A stretch of DNA of 64,000 bases from contig NZ_BAAAWO010000001.1 in assembly GCF_039535115.1 (NCBI RefSeq), positions 4,340,001 through 4,404,000 of the forward strand, given 5' to 3'. Below are positions 7,645 to 17,557 of the stretch, piece after piece (positions within the stretch are counted from its first letter, which is position 1; each line of letters begins with the position of its first letter). The translations under genes were made by a program, and so were the position numbers. The DNA is from Paeniglutamicibacter sulfureus (GTDB taxonomy: Bacteria; Actinomycetota; Actinomycetes; Actinomycetales; Micrococcaceae). The notes under the pieces are model-generated. The model was not told the DNA's origin. It saw only the letters and a list, made by a program, of their open reading frames with translations, and did not search any database.

Positions 7645-9468
7645 CTAACGCGCCGGCTTGAGCACCATGGCCGAGCCGCCACCGCGACGCGTCGGTTCTG
7701 CCGCCGCCGTCATCGATCCATCAGGGCCGAACTCGATTGCCTCGAGCGCGCCGATCTCCGCCTGCGGTGTAAACGAATCGCCCGAGGCGACGAACTCATG
7801 GCCGAAGGCTTCCAAGCCGGCCCCCTGGGATTCGATAAACTCCGGTTCGGCAGTGACCTTGGCCGAATTGCGCTGCGAGGCACGCGGTGCGGCAATCGCC
7901 TCGGGCAGGCTCATGCCAAGGTCCACGCGGTTGACCAAGGTCTGCAACACCGTGGTGATGATGGTCGAACCGCCCGGCGAGCCCAAGGCCAACAGGGGCT
8001 TGCCGTCGGAGAGGACGATGGTCGGGGCCATCGACGAGCGCGGACGCTTGCCCGGTTCGATCCTATTGGGGTCGGCCGGGTCGTAGACCGTGGAGAAATC
8101 GGTCAACTCGTTGTTCAGGAGGAAGCCGCGGTCCGGAACGACGATGCCCGATCCGCCGGTCTGCTCGATGGTCAGCGTGTAGGACACCACATTGCCCTGG
8201 GCATCGGCCACGGACAGGTGGGTCGTGGAGATGTTCTCGGTGTCGGTTTCCACCGCCGGTGCGGCGGTGGCAGCCGGGCAGAGACCGTCATAGTCGGTGA
8301 CATCGCCGGGGGCCACGGGCTTGGTGGCAGCCTGCTCCGGGTCCAGCGCGCAGGCGCGCTCGGCGCCGAAGAGCGCATCGGTCAAGGTGCTGGTGGGAAC
8401 GTCCACGAACGCCGGGTCCCCGAGGTACTTTCCGCGGTCCGCATAGGCCAGCGCGCTGGCCTCAAGGTAGTGGTGGATGGCGGCCGGGCCTTCCATGGCG
8501 GAGAGGTCGTAGTTTTCCAGGATGTTCAGGGCTTCCCCGATGGTGGTTCCGCCGCTGCTGGAGGGAGCCATGCCGAAGACCTCCAGCCCGCGGTAGTCCA
8601 CCTTGGTGGGAGCCTGGTCGATCACGGCGTAGTCGGCAAGATCCTGTGTGCTCAGGTGGCCAAAGGGCACGGGAAGCTCGGTGTCATCGGAAATCGGCGG
8701 CGCCTGGACGGCCTCGGCGATGTCCTCCGCCAGCGCCCCGTTGTAGAAGGCCTCGATACCGTCGCGGGCCAACAGCGTGTAGGTGCGGGCCAAGTCCGGG
8801 TTCTTGATGGTGCTGCCGACCTCAGGGGCATCGCCTCCGGGCAGGTAGAGCTCGCTGGTGGAATCAAACGCGGCGAAGCGCTCCTTGTTGTCCAGCGTTT
8901 GTTCGCGGAATGTCTCATCCACGACGAAGCCGCGGGTGGCTGCCTTGATGGCAGGCTGCAAGGCCTGCCCAAGGCTGAGCGACCCCCACTTTTCCAGGGC
9001 CCGCTGCCAGGTCGCTGCCGTGCCGGGAACACCCACGGATACGCCGCTGGTCACCAGTTCGGGGGTAAACGGGTAGGGTTCGCCGGTCTCGGGATCGATG
9101 AACGCGTCCGTCGGCATGGTCGCCGGAGCGGTTTCGCGTCCGTCAATGGTGCTGACTTTTCCCGATGCGGCGTCGTAGTAGAGGAAATACCCGCCTCCGC
9201 CAATGCCGGCGCTGTAGGGTTCGGTGACGCCCAGGGTGGCCGCCGCGGCGACGGCGGCGTCCACCGCGTTGCCGCCCTTGCGCAGCACGGCGATGGCGGC
9301 CGCCGAAGCCTCGGCATCGACGGTGCTCACCGCCCCTCCGGTGCCGGTGGCAGTGGCCTGTTTTTCGGTTTGCCGCGGTTCCGCGACGGCGGGGGCGGCA
9401 GTGATCGCTCCGGCGACCAGCGTGAGTGCCGCGGCGCAGGCCGAGGCATGAATAAATCTGCGTGACAC
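7645..9468 (-). CDS. ggt: Gamma-glutamyltranspeptidase, secreted
   Basis: The 607-residue protein belongs to the N-terminal-nucleophile gamma-glutamyltranspeptidases, which hydrolyse or transfer the gamma-glutamyl group of glutathione and related compounds outside the membrane. It begins with MSRRF and a hydrophobic Ala-rich stretch that reads as a signal peptide ending near residue 29. The large subunit shows GGNAVDAAVAAAATLGVTEP and GIGGGGYFLYY. The autoprocessing and catalytic threonine lies in the TTHLSV motif near residue 413. A late GSPGGSTI motif also fits. Start is GTG 9468 with AAGGAG upstream. The gene faces the poly-amino acid synthetase across a shared terminator. A role in trimming or recycling peptides is possible, but a functional link to the synthetase is only a guess. 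Confidence 0.93.
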   Translation of the reverse strand: MSRRFIHASACAAALTLVAGAITAAPAVAEPRQTEKQATATGTGGAVSTVDAEASAAAIAVLRKGGNAVDAAVAAAATLGVTEPYSAGIGGGGYFLYYDAASGKVSTIDGRETAPATMPTDAFIDPETGEPYPFTPELVTSGVSVGVPGTAATWQRALEKWGSLSLGQALQPAIKAATRGFVVDETFREQTLDNKERFAAFDSTSELYLPGGDAPEVGSTIKNPDLARTYTLLARDGIEAFYNGALAEDIAEAVQAPPISDDTELPVPFGHLSTQDLADYAVIDQAPTKVDYRGLEVFGMAPSSSGGTTIGEALNILENYDLSAMEGPAAIHHYLEASALAYADRGKYLGDPAFVDVPTSTLTDALFGAERACALDPEQAATKPVAPGDVTDYDGLCPAATAAPAVETDTENISTTHLSVADAQGNVVSYTLTIEQTGGSGIVVPDRGFLLNNELTDFSTVYDPADPNRIEPGKRPRSSMAPTIVLSDGKPLLALGSPGGSTIITTVLQTLVNRVDLGMSLPEAIAAPRASQRNSAKVTAEPEFIESQGAGLEAFGHEFVASGDSFTPQAEIGALEAIEFGPDGSMTAAAEPTRRGGGSAMVLKPAR

Positions 9469-9875
9469 AGGGTTTCTCCTTGATGGCTGTGCGAGTGGGA
9501 CACTGCCAACGTATGGGCGCGGCAGCCGTCAGACCTGCCGTGACACGCCTCACATGGGGGTCTGGTTTGGGGAGGGCGCTCCTGGGCGTGGCATGGGCAG
9601 TGGAATCCGAAAGGCGCCAAAAGTCTCGCTGGCTTGGGGCGATTCCATGTGTCGCCACGCTGCTCATCGGCCAACGCCAGGAATTGCAGTTCCCGGCCGT
9701 CTATCCAACGCCGATCGCGATCGACGCTCCGCACCGGGCGGCTAGGCGAAGCCTGTCATGCTGGTTCCGGCATGACAGGCTTCAGGCAATTGCCGATTGG
9801 GACGGCGCAACCATGAGGAGTCCCGAGACAGCGGACTGCGACATTTGGCGTAGGAACCTACTGTCGGTCAGAGAG
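9469..9875. other. Intergenic region with a perfect 13-bp hairpin
   Basis: No supported gene. The ggt promoter must lie at its left end, reading leftwards. A strong hairpin at 9749-9782 is listed separately. Plus-strand frames through here have no recognisable product. Confidence 0.5.
9749..9782. terminator. Hairpin AAGCCTGTCATGC, probable terminator
   Basis: A perfect 13-bp inverted repeat (9749-9761 with 9770-9782) encloses an eight-base loop, about 95 bases beyond the stop of the minus-strand Ltp-domain gene. It lacks a clear T-run. Confidence 0.55.
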
Positions 9876-10745
9876 CTAGAGACCTGTCTTGCCCACGCCG
9901 TACTCTGCCTGCTTCTTCGTGTAACCCTCGTAAACGAGCTGTTCAATCAATCCCTTGCGCGAGAAGGCGGTGAATTCAAGGTATTGTTCGGCGGACTTGG
10001 CAGCCTGTTCATTCCAGTCAACCGTCACACGGTCGACCGCCCACGTTGCATCTTTGGTTGAGTAATCCTCGAACTCCAATTGCGAAATCAGTCCGGTGCG
10101 CGAGAATGCCGAGAATCCGAGGTAGTTCTCCGCGGACCGAAGCGCGTTCTGCTGACTGAGCGTTCCGGCTTCGGCTTCTGCCTTCGCTTCGGCCTTGGCA
10201 CTGGCTTCCGCCTCAGCGTCTGCTTCTGCCTTGGCGCTGGCTGAGGCGTCAGCGGAGGACACTACGGGTGCCGCTGCGGCTGTCTCGCTGGGAGACGAGA
10301 CTGCCGACTCCGTGGCTGTCGGAGCGGAGGACGGTTGCTCGTCGCTGCCACCACAGGAGCCAATGATTATCGAGAGCACGACAAGACCGGAGACGCCGAT
10401 CCCAATTTTCTTGCCCCGGCTCATTGGCTTCTTCGGTTCTTGGTTTCCGGGGACCGAAAATCCTGCGACTGGTGGACGGCCGCCTGCGGATCCGATGGAA
10501 GGTGAGGCATGCGCTCCAGCTGCGATGAATGCGGGATCACCGGGCATCACTGACATGTACAGATACGGGTTGGCGGAGAACTCTTCCGGAGGCAAGGCCG
10601 GGTGGCCATTCTCCGAGTGAACCCACATGGGCCAGCCGGCTGGCGGGGCGCCCCACGAGGTTTCCGGCACCCACGACGGTGTGGGTTGGAAACCGGCAGG
10701 AAGGTGTTGCAGCCAAAGCGGTGGTGTATTGAAACGGACAGACAT
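9876..10745 (-). CDS. Membrane-anchored protein with two Ltp (host cell surface-exposed lipoprotein) domains
   Basis: The 289-residue protein has three parts. The N-terminus is Pro/Trp-rich with PAGF, PSWVP and PAGWPMWV motifs, common in Micrococcaceae surface proteins. A membrane segment (GIGVSGLVVLSIIIGSC, about residues 123-140) and a Ser/Thr-rich linker follow. A long Ala/Glu/Lys-rich helical stretch leads to two tandem repeats with FSRTGLISQL and FSRKGLIEQL, each preceded by a conserved A-x-x-YL element. Those repeats are the Ltp-type domain, first described in a streptococcal phage lipoprotein that blocks DNA injection, and common in Actinobacteria on the cell surface. The longer upstream frame is rejected because ATG 10745 has AGGGGGA just before it. 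The role here is unknown; superinfection exclusion is only a possibility. Confidence 0.8.
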   Translation of the reverse strand: MSVRFNTPPLWLQHLPAGFQPTPSWVPETSWGAPPAGWPMWVHSENGHPALPPEEFSANPYLYMSVMPGDPAFIAAGAHASPSIGSAGGRPPVAGFSVPGNQEPKKPMSRGKKIGIGVSGLVVLSIIIGSCGGSDEQPSSAPTATESAVSSPSETAAAAPVVSSADASASAKAEADAEAEASAKAEAKAEAEAGTLSQQNALRSAENYLGFSAFSRTGLISQLEFEDYSTKDATWAVDRVTVDWNEQAAKSAEQYLEFTAFSRKGLIEQLVYEGYTKKQAEYGVGKTGL

Positions 10746-11044
10746 GATTCCCCCTAGTGACGATTGCGAATCGGAACTCCCAAACTTCCCCCGGCAGCCC
10801 CTACGCAGATCGTAGCCAGAGGCACAGACGATTTGGGATCTGTAGTGACAAAGCACTTCTTCGATGCTGTGGCGGACTCTTCCGCCCCGTCCTGCCGGTG
10901 CCACGGATGGCCACGAACGTCATTGGGCAGCCCCGAGTCGCTTCCGGCATCGCCGTTTCAGGCCCGATGAGATACAGATCCACACGAGGCAGCCGGAGTC
11001 CGGTGCGGACCCCCCTCGGGGGTAAAACGGTGTGCCCCTGGACG
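10746..11044. other. Intergenic region
   Basis: About 300 bases between two minus-strand genes. Apart from the expected promoter of the Ltp-domain gene, I see no gene, repeat or clear structure. Confidence 0.4.
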
Positions 11045-12256
11045 CTACCCGGCCGAAGGTGCGGGGGATGGGGACGTAGTGCCGTCGACCTGGGTGAAGT
11101 CCGGCGCGACGCCGGTGACCTGGCGGGCGTGTAGCGCTTGGGCCCAGGCGGCCTTCAACAGGTATGCCCGGGAATCCCCGGTCTGGGTTGCCGCGGCGTC
11201 CCGCAACAGCAAGGCCAATTGCGCCTCGCCGCTGCGTGCCGCATCCATGGGGTTCTGCGCTGCGTCGGCCGGCAGCTGGTAGGCGGGCTGCCGCAGGGGT
11301 TCGCAGTCGAGCTCTTCGGCGAACTGGCCTTCCACCGCCTGCGCGAAGTCCACCAGCAACCCGGACCTGTCCCAGGCGGCGGTGCGCAGACCGGCGCTGG
11401 TCCGCGCCCCGGCAACGTCGTAGGCGTAGCCCATCCGATAGGCGGCGTCGGCTACCTTGCCCAGCAGCTGGCCGGAGTCAGGTGCCTCGGGATTCGACGG
11501 TGCGGGGGAGGGGCAGGCGGAGGCGGCGAATTCGGGCATCGTTGCCAAGGCGGCGCGGTGGGTGGTGGCGCCGTCGGCGGCCGGCGCGGATTCGGTGGAA
11601 GAATCCTTCGTTGCCGTCGCAACCGCTGCGGACTCTTCGGCGATGCCGGGAGCGGGGAGGGCATCGAGGGCCGCCTGCGTTGCCCCGGAGGCGGAGAGCA
11701 CGGTGCGGGCCTGGACCAGCAGCTCAATCCCGGCCCCGGAAAGCCTGCGGGCTTCCTGTTCGGGGGCCCCCAGCGACTGGGTCAGCAGGGCGTTGCCGGT
11801 CTGCGCCAGGCGCCGGGAAAAATCGGCGGCATCCAGCGGGACCGCAGCCGGATCGTTGGCCGAGGCCTCGGTTCCGTCACCCTCGGCGGCTGCCTGCGAG
11901 GCCGCCGGGATCCCTGGTGTGAGTAATTCGACATGCTCCGCCAGCATGGTGCGTGTGCCCTGCAGCGCGGTGGCCAACCTGGCGGTTCCGGAGACCTCCG
12001 GGGTGGCCGCCATGTTCTCCAGCGCATCAAGCAGGACGGGCAGGTCCGCGGCCGGATCGGGGGCCGCCTCGATGACCGGCTCGGTGCCCAGGATCGCCTG
12101 CCATGTAGGGGAATCACGGTTCAGGTAGACCGCCGTGCCGAGCGTTCCGGCGGCCACGGCAAGCATCGCCGCCAAGGCCACCAGGAGCCGCCGGGCGGCA
12201 CCGCGGCGGGGTCGGCGGGAAACGCGATCACTGGGGTCAATTGGGTGCTGATCCAT
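11045..12256 (-). CDS. Membrane-anchored DUF4439 (ferritin-like) protein
   Basis: The product (about 403 residues) starts with a basic segment and one membrane helix (LLVALAAMLAVAAGTLGTAVYL). A long Ala-rich extracytoplasmic region follows. The C-terminal third contains YAYDVAGAR and spaced Ala/Asp helices like those of DUF4439, a ferritin-like helical bundle found beside rimP in Arthrobacter relatives. Function is unknown. The frame extends to TTG 12325. ATG 12268 and ATG 12256 both precede the cationic start of the signal-anchor, and I chose the latter with modest confidence. The gene is divergent from rimP, and the short gap between them must hold both promoters. Confidence 0.7.
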   Translation of the reverse strand: MDQHPIDPSDRVSRRPRRGAARRLLVALAAMLAVAAGTLGTAVYLNRDSPTWQAILGTEPVIEAAPDPAADLPVLLDALENMAATPEVSGTARLATALQGTRTMLAEHVELLTPGIPAASQAAAEGDGTEASANDPAAVPLDAADFSRRLAQTGNALLTQSLGAPEQEARRLSGAGIELLVQARTVLSASGATQAALDALPAPGIAEESAAVATATKDSSTESAPAADGATTHRAALATMPEFAASACPSPAPSNPEAPDSGQLLGKVADAAYRMGYAYDVAGARTSAGLRTAAWDRSGLLVDFAQAVEGQFAEELDCEPLRQPAYQLPADAAQNPMDAARSGEAQLALLLRDAAATQTGDSRAYLLKAAWAQALHARQVTGVAPDFTQVDGTTSPSPAPSAG

Positions 12257-12374
12257 CACCTTGATCATCCCATGGACCCGGCCGTGGGCATGCCCGTGAT
12301 GAATCGGGCAGACGGATGACCCCAAAAGTCGCTACCCTAGGATTCACAACATCGAATAATGTGGGAGGACTTTC

Positions 12375-12953
12375 ATGACCGGCAAGCCGGCAGACATCCA
12401 GCTCGAGGCGGCCCGCCTCACCGAACTACTGGAGCCCACCGTTGCCTCCCACCAATTGGTGCTTGAAGAAGTCGAGGTCCGCCGTGCCGGGGACCAGCGC
12501 ATCGTGCACGTGGTGGTCGACGTTACCGAAGGCACCGAGGGCATCCTGCTCGACCAGGTGGCCGAGGTCTCCCGCTCCATTTCCGAGGCCCTGGACAAGG
12601 ACCCGCACGACACCGCCGACCCCTACGAGCTCGAGGTTTCCTCTCCGGGCACGTCCCGCCCGCTGACCCTGCCGCGCCACTGGCGCCGCAATGTCGGGCG
12701 CATGGTGAAGGTCAACGTGATTGGCGAGGACAACCTGCTCGGACGCCTCATGGAGGTCACCGAAACGGGAATCACCATCGTCCCGGAGATCACCGTGAAG
12801 AAGGGCATGAAGCCCAAGGTCGGCGAACCACGCACCATTGAATTTGGATCGATCCGCCGCGGCAACGTCGAGGTGGAGTTTGCCCGTGCCGAGAGCGCGG
12901 ACCTGACTGAATTAGAACTTGACGACGAAGACGACGAAAACGTGGAGGCCTGA
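12375..12953 (+). CDS. rimP: Ribosome maturation factor RimP
   Basis: RimP helps assemble the 30S ribosomal subunit. The 192-residue protein has the expected order: an alpha/beta N-terminal domain ending near [15 protein letters not shown], a hallmark RimP motif, then an SH3-like C-terminal domain around residues 95-165. The tail is acidic (DDEDDEN). ATG 12375 has GGGAGGAC upstream. The stop is two bases before the TTG start of nusA, and the nusA ribosome binding site lies inside the end of rimP, so the two are translated as an operon. Confidence 0.96.
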   Translation: MTGKPADIQLEAARLTELLEPTVASHQLVLEEVEVRRAGDQRIVHVVVDVTEGTEGILLDQVAEVSRSISEALDKDPHDTADPYELEVSSPGTSRPLTLPRHWRRNVGRMVKVNVIGEDNLLGRLMEVTETGITIVPEITVKKGMKPKVGEPRTIEFGSIRRGNVEVEFARAESADLTELELDDEDDENVEA

Positions 12954-12954
12954 G

Positions 12955-13929
12955 TTGGACATTGATATGAGCGCGCTGCGCATGCTCGAAAAAGAACGCG
13001 AAATCCCGCTCGAGGTGCTGATCCCCACCATTGAGCAGGCACTGCTCATTGCCTACCAGAAGTCCCCGGGCGCGATGCCTCAGGCACGCGCCGAGGTCGA
13101 CCGCCGCAACGGCCACGTGACGATCTTCGCCACCGAGACCGAGGAAGACGGCACGGTCATTGGCGAGTTCGACGACACCCCCACCGGGTTCGGCCGCATC
13201 GCGGCCTCGACCGCACGCCAGATCATCCTGCAGCGCCTGCGCGATGCCGAAGACGACAACGTCGTGGGCGAGTTCAAGAACAAGATCGGCGAGATCGTCT
13301 CCGGACAGATCCAGCAGGGCAACAACCCGATCATGATCCAGGTGAACCTGGGCACCGTCGAGGCCCTGCTGCCGCCGCCGGAGCAGGTACCGGGGGAGAA
13401 GTACACCCACGGCAACCGCATCCGCTGCTACGTGGTGGACGTCAACCGCGGCCCCAAGGGCCCGGCCGTCACGCTGTCGCGTTCGCACCCGAACCTGGTG
13501 CGCCGCCTCTTCGAGCTTGAGGTCCCGGAGATCGCCGACGGCGCCGTGGAAATCATCGCCCTGGCCCGCGAGGCCGGACACCGCACCAAGATCGCCGTGC
13601 AGGGCAACATCCCGGGCGTCAACGCCAAGGGTGCCTGCATCGGCGAGATGGGTTCGCGCGTGCGGGCAGTCATGAACGAGTTGGGCGAGGAGAAGATCGA
13701 CATCGTCGACTTCAACGAGGATCCGGCGAAGTTCATCGCCTCGGCACTCTCCCCGTCGAAGGTCGTCTCGGTGACCATCACCGACGAGGCAACCCGTTCG
13801 GCGCGCGTCGTGGTTCCCGACTACCAGCTTTCGCTGGCCATCGGCAAGGAAGGGCAGAACGCCCGACTGGCTGCCAAGCTCACCGGCTGGCGCATCGACA
13901 TCATCTCGGACGCGGTCGACGCCAAGTAG
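12955..13929 (+). CDS. nusA: Transcription termination/antitermination factor NusA
   Basis: NusA binds RNA polymerase and nascent RNA and modulates pausing, termination and antitermination. The 324-residue product is the short actinobacterial form without the C-terminal acidic repeats. It has an N-terminal polymerase-binding domain, an S1 domain (about residues 115-185, [11 protein letters not shown]) and two KH domains ([11 protein letters not shown] and [16 protein letters not shown]). Start is TTG 12955, which gives [10 protein letters not shown], the usual actinobacterial N-terminus, with GGAGG (12944-12948) six bases upstream. A longer frame from 12919 overlaps rimP and is rejected. Confidence 0.96.
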   Translation: MDIDMSALRMLEKEREIPLEVLIPTIEQALLIAYQKSPGAMPQARAEVDRRNGHVTIFATETEEDGTVIGEFDDTPTGFGRIAASTARQIILQRLRDAEDDNVVGEFKNKIGEIVSGQIQQGNNPIMIQVNLGTVEALLPPPEQVPGEKYTHGNRIRCYVVDVNRGPKGPAVTLSRSHPNLVRRLFELEVPEIADGAVEIIALAREAGHRTKIAVQGNIPGVNAKGACIGEMGSRVRAVMNELGEEKIDIVDFNEDPAKFIASALSPSKVVSVTITDEATRSARVVVPDYQLSLAIGKEGQNARLAAKLTGWRIDIISDAVDAK

Positions 13930-13949
13930 CCGCACCCCCCCCGCAACAG

Positions 13950-14016
13950 GGCCGTCGCGCCCCGTGGACTTTCGGCACCGCCTGGGTGCCAAAAGTCCAC
14001 GGGCCGACGGCCTTTT
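13950..14016 (+). terminator. Intrinsic terminator after nusA
   Basis: GGCCGTCG (13950-13957) pairs with CGACGGCC (14005-14012), and inside it CCCGTGGACTTT pairs with AAAGTCCACGGG and GGCACC with GGTGCC. TTTT follows at 14013-14016. It splits the conserved nusA-infB block into two transcription units or acts as an attenuator. Confidence 0.8.
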
Positions 14017-14100
14017 GCTTCCTGGTTCCCGGCCCGGCAGGCCCGACCCGGGAGCCGGTCCATAGTGTTCCACGGCACGCTCCACGGATTGACGAAACGC

Positions 14101-14118
14101 GCTAGACTTGTCTGTGGT
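14101..14118 (+). promoter_or_regulatory. Conserved promoter-like motif GCTAGACTTGTCTGTGGT ahead of ylxR
   Basis: TAGACT (14103-14108) could serve as a -10 box about 55 bases before the ylxR start. Nearly the same 18-base string (two differences) precedes rpsO at 24906. A TTGACG at 14089 is too close to pair with it. The shared string suggests common control of translation genes. Confidence 0.45.
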
Positions 14119-14161
14119 CCACTATGCATCGTGGTAAATCAATGTCGGAAGAAGAACCAAC

Positions 14162-14491
14162 GTGTCATTGCAGCAACAGCCGCAGCGCACGTGCATTGGT
14201 TGCCGCGTGGTGGCGGACCAGAACCAGCTGGAGCGCTGGGTGTTGAGGGCAAGGGACGGAAAATTCGTTCCGGTTCCCGATCCCACCCGGAGCTTCCCCG
14301 GTCGGGGTGCTTGGCTGCACCCCCATCCGGAATGTGCCCAACGCGCCGTGCAACGCGGGGCATTCGCACGGTCCTTTCGGACCAACGTGGATGTTTCCGC
14401 ACTTGTGGCGGAGCAGCGGGCCAAGGCAAGGGCCCAACCTGGGAAACCTGCCTGTATAAACGTCCAACCTGAAAGCGGGTCAGAAATCTGA
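14162..14491 (+). CDS. YlxR-family nucleic acid-binding protein
   Basis: YlxR (DUF448) is a small basic protein encoded between nusA and infB in many bacteria. It binds nucleic acid and has been tied to RNA metabolism. The 109-residue product carries the family signature RTCIGCR near the start and PGRGAWLHP in the middle, followed by a basic C-terminal helix. Start is GTG 14162. It lies downstream of the nusA terminator and of a promoter-like motif shared with rpsO, so it probably starts a separate ylxR-infB transcript. Confidence 0.92.
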   Translation: MSLQQQPQRTCIGCRVVADQNQLERWVLRARDGKFVPVPDPTRSFPGRGAWLHPHPECAQRAVQRGAFARSFRTNVDVSALVAEQRAKARAQPGKPACINVQPESGSEI

Positions 14492-14652
14492 TGGAAACCC
14501 GATGAGTTCCAAGCGATGAGCGCCTAACGATGATGAATCGGTTATGCGTCGCAGCGCCTGTGGCATCCGTTTTGGATGCTGGGCTAGACAGCAAACGTTG
14601 GTTCGTGCCAGAAACTTTTTAGAAGTGGTGCGGACCTTCAGACAGGAGAAAT

Positions 14653-17529
14653 GTGGCTAAGGTCCGCGTACACGAGCTCGCCAAAGAGCTCGGAATCACT
14701 TCAAAGGATGCAGTTGCCAAACTGCAGGAAATGGGCGAATTCGTCCGTTCCGCATCCTCAACCATCGAGGCACCGGTAGTGCGCAAGTTGCGCTCCGCGT
14801 TCCCCGACGCTGCCCCGGCAGCTCCAAAGGCAGCACCGGCAGCGAAGGCTCCGGCCGCAGCGCCTGCAGCCCCTGCCGTTTCCGCACCCAAGCCGGCCGG
14901 CACCACGCCGAGCCCGGCCCCTGCCGCTCCCGAGGCACCTGCTGCTTCGGCCCCGGCGGCCCCGGCCGCTCCGGCAGCCTCGGCTCCGGCCGCACCGCGT
15001 CCGGGTGCCAAGCCCGGCGCACCGCGTCCGGGCAACAACCCGTTCTCCTCCCAGCAGGGCATGCGCCCGGCCGGTGAGAACGCACGTCCCGAGCGCACCG
15101 AGCGTACGGACCGCCCCGAGCGTTCCGATCGTTCAGCAGCCCCGCGTCCGGGTGCCAAGCCCGGCGGACCGCGTCCGGGCAACAACCCGTTCGCATCCCA
15201 GCAGGGCATGCGCGCTGCAGGTCCCGGCGCCGGAGGCCCCCGTCCGGGCGGTCCCCGTCCCGGTGGCCCGCGTCCCGCGGGAGGTGCCGGTGGACCCCGT
15301 CCCGCAGCAGGTGCCGGCGGTCCCCGCCCGGCAGGTGCCGGTGGACCACGTCCGGGCGCACCGCGTCCGGCCGGTGCCCCCGGTGCAGGCCCGCGCACCC
15401 CGGGAGGCGCTCGCGCTACTCCCGGCATGATGCCCAACCGCACCGAACGTCCGGCTCCGGCCGGAGGACGTCCGGCAGCGGGCGGCCGCGGCGGTCCGGC
15501 ACGTCCGGGCGGCGCCCCGGGCGCAGCTCCCGGTGCAGCCGGTGGCGGCGGCGGTTACAAGGGCGGCGGCGGTCCCAACCGCGGTCGCGGTGGAACCCAG
15601 GGTGCCTTCGGCAAGGGCGGCGCAGGCCGCGGCAAGCAGCGCAAGTCCAAGCGCGCAAAGCGCCAGGAATTGGAGCAGATGAGTGCTCCGAGCCTGGGCG
15701 GCGTGAGCGTGCCCCGCGGCAACGGAACCACCGAGATCCGTCTGCGTCGTGGTGCCTCGATCACCGACTTCGCCGACAAGATCAACGCCAACCCGGCAGC
15801 ATTGGTCACCGTGCTCTTCCACTTGGGCGAAATGGCTACCGCCACCCAGTCCCTGGATGAGGCGACCTTTGACGTCTTGGGTGCCGAGCTCGGCTACGTT
15901 GTCACCGTCGTGTCCCCCGAGGACGAAGAGCGCGAATTGCTCGCCTCGTTCTCGATCGACTTTGACGCCGAGCTTGATGCCGAAACCGAAGACATGCTTG
16001 AGGCACGTCCGCCGGTGGTCACCATCATGGGTCACGTCGACCATGGTAAGACCCGCCTGCTCGATGCGATCCGCAAGTCCAACGTCATCGAGGGCGAGGC
16101 CGGCGGCATCACCCAGCACATCGGTGCGTACCAGATCCACCACATCCACGAAGACATCGATCGCGCGATCACCTTCATTGACACCCCGGGCCACGAGGCG
16201 TTCACCGCCATGCGTGCCCGTGGTGCCAAGGTCACCGACATCGCCGTGCTCGTGGTTGCAGCGGATGACGGCGTCATGCCGCAGACGGTTGAGGCGTTGA
16301 ACCACGCCAAGGCCGCCGGTGTTCCGATCGTCGTCGCAGTGAACAAGGTCGACAAGGACGCGGCGAACCCGGACAAGGTCAAGGGCCAGCTGGCCGAATA
16401 CGGCCTGGTTCCGGAGGAATACGGTGGCGACACCATGTTCATCCACGTCTCCGCCCTGCAGAAGATGGGCATCGACGAACTGCTCGACGCCGTGCTGCTG
16501 ACCGCCGACGCCGCGTTGGACATGCGTGCCAACCCGGACAAGGATGCCCGCGGCATCGCCATCGAGGCGAACCTGGACAAGGGCCGCGGTGCGGTTGCGA
16601 CCGTGCTGGTCCAGTCCGGTACCCTGGCCGTCGGCGACACCATCGTCGCCGGCACCGCACACGGCCGTGTGCGTGCCATGTTCGACGAGAACGGCGAGAA
16701 CCTCGACGTCGCACTGCCCTCGCGCCCGGTCCAGGTCCTCGGCCTGTCCTCGGTGCCGCGTGCAGGCGACACCTTCTTGGTGACCGACGACGAGCGCACC
16801 GCTCGCCAGATCGCCGAGAAGCGCGAAGCAGCGGACCGCAACGCGGCCCTGGCCAAGCGTCGCAAGCGCATCACCCTGGAAGACTTCGACCAGGCTGTTG
16901 CCGACGGCAAGATCGACACCCTCAACCTCATCCTCAAGGGTGACGTTTCCGGTGCCGTGGAAGCCCTGGAAGACTCGCTGCTCAAGATCGACGTGGGAGA
17001 AGGCGTGCAGCTGCGCGTCATCCACCGCGGCGTGGGTGCGATCACCCAGAACGACGTCAACCTGGCGACCGTTGACAATGCCATCATCATTGGCTTCAAC
17101 GTCAAGCCTGCCGAGCGCGTTGCAGACATGGCCGACAAGGAAGGCGTCGACATGCGCTTCTACTCGGTCATCTACGGCGCCATCGATGACATCGAGCTGG
17201 CTCTCAAGGGCATGCTCAAGCCGGAATACGAGGAGGCCCAGCTGGGCACCGCGGAGGTCCGCGAGGTCTTCCGTTCCTCGAAGTTCGGCAATATTGCCGG
17301 CTCCATCGTCCGCTCGGGCACCATCCGCCGAAACACCAAGGCACGCGTCCTGCGCGATGGCAAGGTCATCGGCGAGGGCCTGACCGTGGATTCGCTGAAG
17401 CGGTTCAAGGACGACGCCACCGAGGTCCGCGAGGGCTTCGAATGTGGTATCGGCCTGGGCTCGTTCAACGACGTCAAGGACGGCGACACGATCGAGACCT
17501 ACGAGATGCGCGAAAAGCCGCGCGCTTAG
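14653..17529 (+). CDS. infB: Translation initiation factor IF-2
   Basis: IF-2 is the GTPase that brings initiator tRNA to the 30S subunit and promotes subunit joining. The 958-residue protein has an N-terminal IF2_N helix domain ([16 protein letters not shown]). A low-complexity Ala/Pro/Gly/Arg region spans about residues 55-340, then comes a second IF2_N-like segment. The G domain has [35 protein letters not shown] and NKVDK. The C-terminal domains II-IV follow. Start is GTG 14653 with AGGAGA upstream. Two 72-base direct repeats in the linker are listed separately. GCTAGAC at 14583 resembles the motif ahead of ylxR and rpsO. Confidence 0.97.
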   Translation: MAKVRVHELAKELGITSKDAVAKLQEMGEFVRSASSTIEAPVVRKLRSAFPDAAPAAPKAAPAAKAPAAAPAAPAVSAPKPAGTTPSPAPAAPEAPAASAPAAPAAPAASAPAAPRPGAKPGAPRPGNNPFSSQQGMRPAGENARPERTERTDRPERSDRSAAPRPGAKPGGPRPGNNPFASQQGMRAAGPGAGGPRPGGPRPGGPRPAGGAGGPRPAAGAGGPRPAGAGGPRPGAPRPAGAPGAGPRTPGGARATPGMMPNRTERPAPAGGRPAAGGRGGPARPGGAPGAAPGAAGGGGGYKGGGGPNRGRGGTQGAFGKGGAGRGKQRKSKRAKRQELEQMSAPSLGGVSVPRGNGTTEIRLRRGASITDFADKINANPAALVTVLFHLGEMATATQSLDEATFDVLGAELGYVVTVVSPEDEERELLASFSIDFDAELDAETEDMLEARPPVVTIMGHVDHGKTRLLDAIRKSNVIEGEAGGITQHIGAYQIHHIHEDIDRAITFIDTPGHEAFTAMRARGAKVTDIAVLVVAADDGVMPQTVEALNHAKAAGVPIVVAVNKVDKDAANPDKVKGQLAEYGLVPEEYGGDTMFIHVSALQKMGIDELLDAVLLTADAALDMRANPDKDARGIAIEANLDKGRGAVATVLVQSGTLAVGDTIVAGTAHGRVRAMFDENGENLDVALPSRPVQVLGLSSVPRAGDTFLVTDDERTARQIAEKREAADRNAALAKRRKRITLEDFDQAVADGKIDTLNLILKGDVSGAVEALEDSLLKIDVGEGVQLRVIHRGVGAITQNDVNLATVDNAIIIGFNVKPAERVADMADKEGVDMRFYSVIYGAIDDIELALKGMLKPEYEEAQLGTAEVREVFRSSKFGNIAGSIVRSGTIRRNTKARVLRDGKVIGEGLTVDSLKRFKDDATEVREGFECGIGLGSFNDVKDGDTIETYEMREKPRA
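14995..15213 (+). repeat. Direct repeat in infB linker (14995-15066 and 15142-15213)
   Basis: Two 72-base units each encode a peptide with [16 protein letters not shown] and SQQGMR. They are separated by a charged Arg/Glu/Asp-rich spacer. This is an internal duplication within the disordered N-terminal linker of IF-2. Confidence 0.8.
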
Positions 17530-17557
17530 TCATTATCAAGCGCTGCTCATCGACGGT

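Noticed and set aside
7501..9465. 654-residue plus-strand frame opposite ggt
   Set aside because: Gly/Arg-rich antisense shadow typical of high-GC DNA; the ggt frame is unambiguous.
9876..10745. Prophage remnant signalled by the Ltp domain
   Set aside because: No integrase, structural or lysis genes nearby; Ltp domains also occur in host surface proteins.
14995..15213. CRISPR-like repeat
   Set aside because: Only two units, in frame and coding within infB.
15133..17025. 630-residue minus-strand frame inside infB
   Set aside because: Cys/Gly-rich low-complexity translation of the reverse strand of infB.
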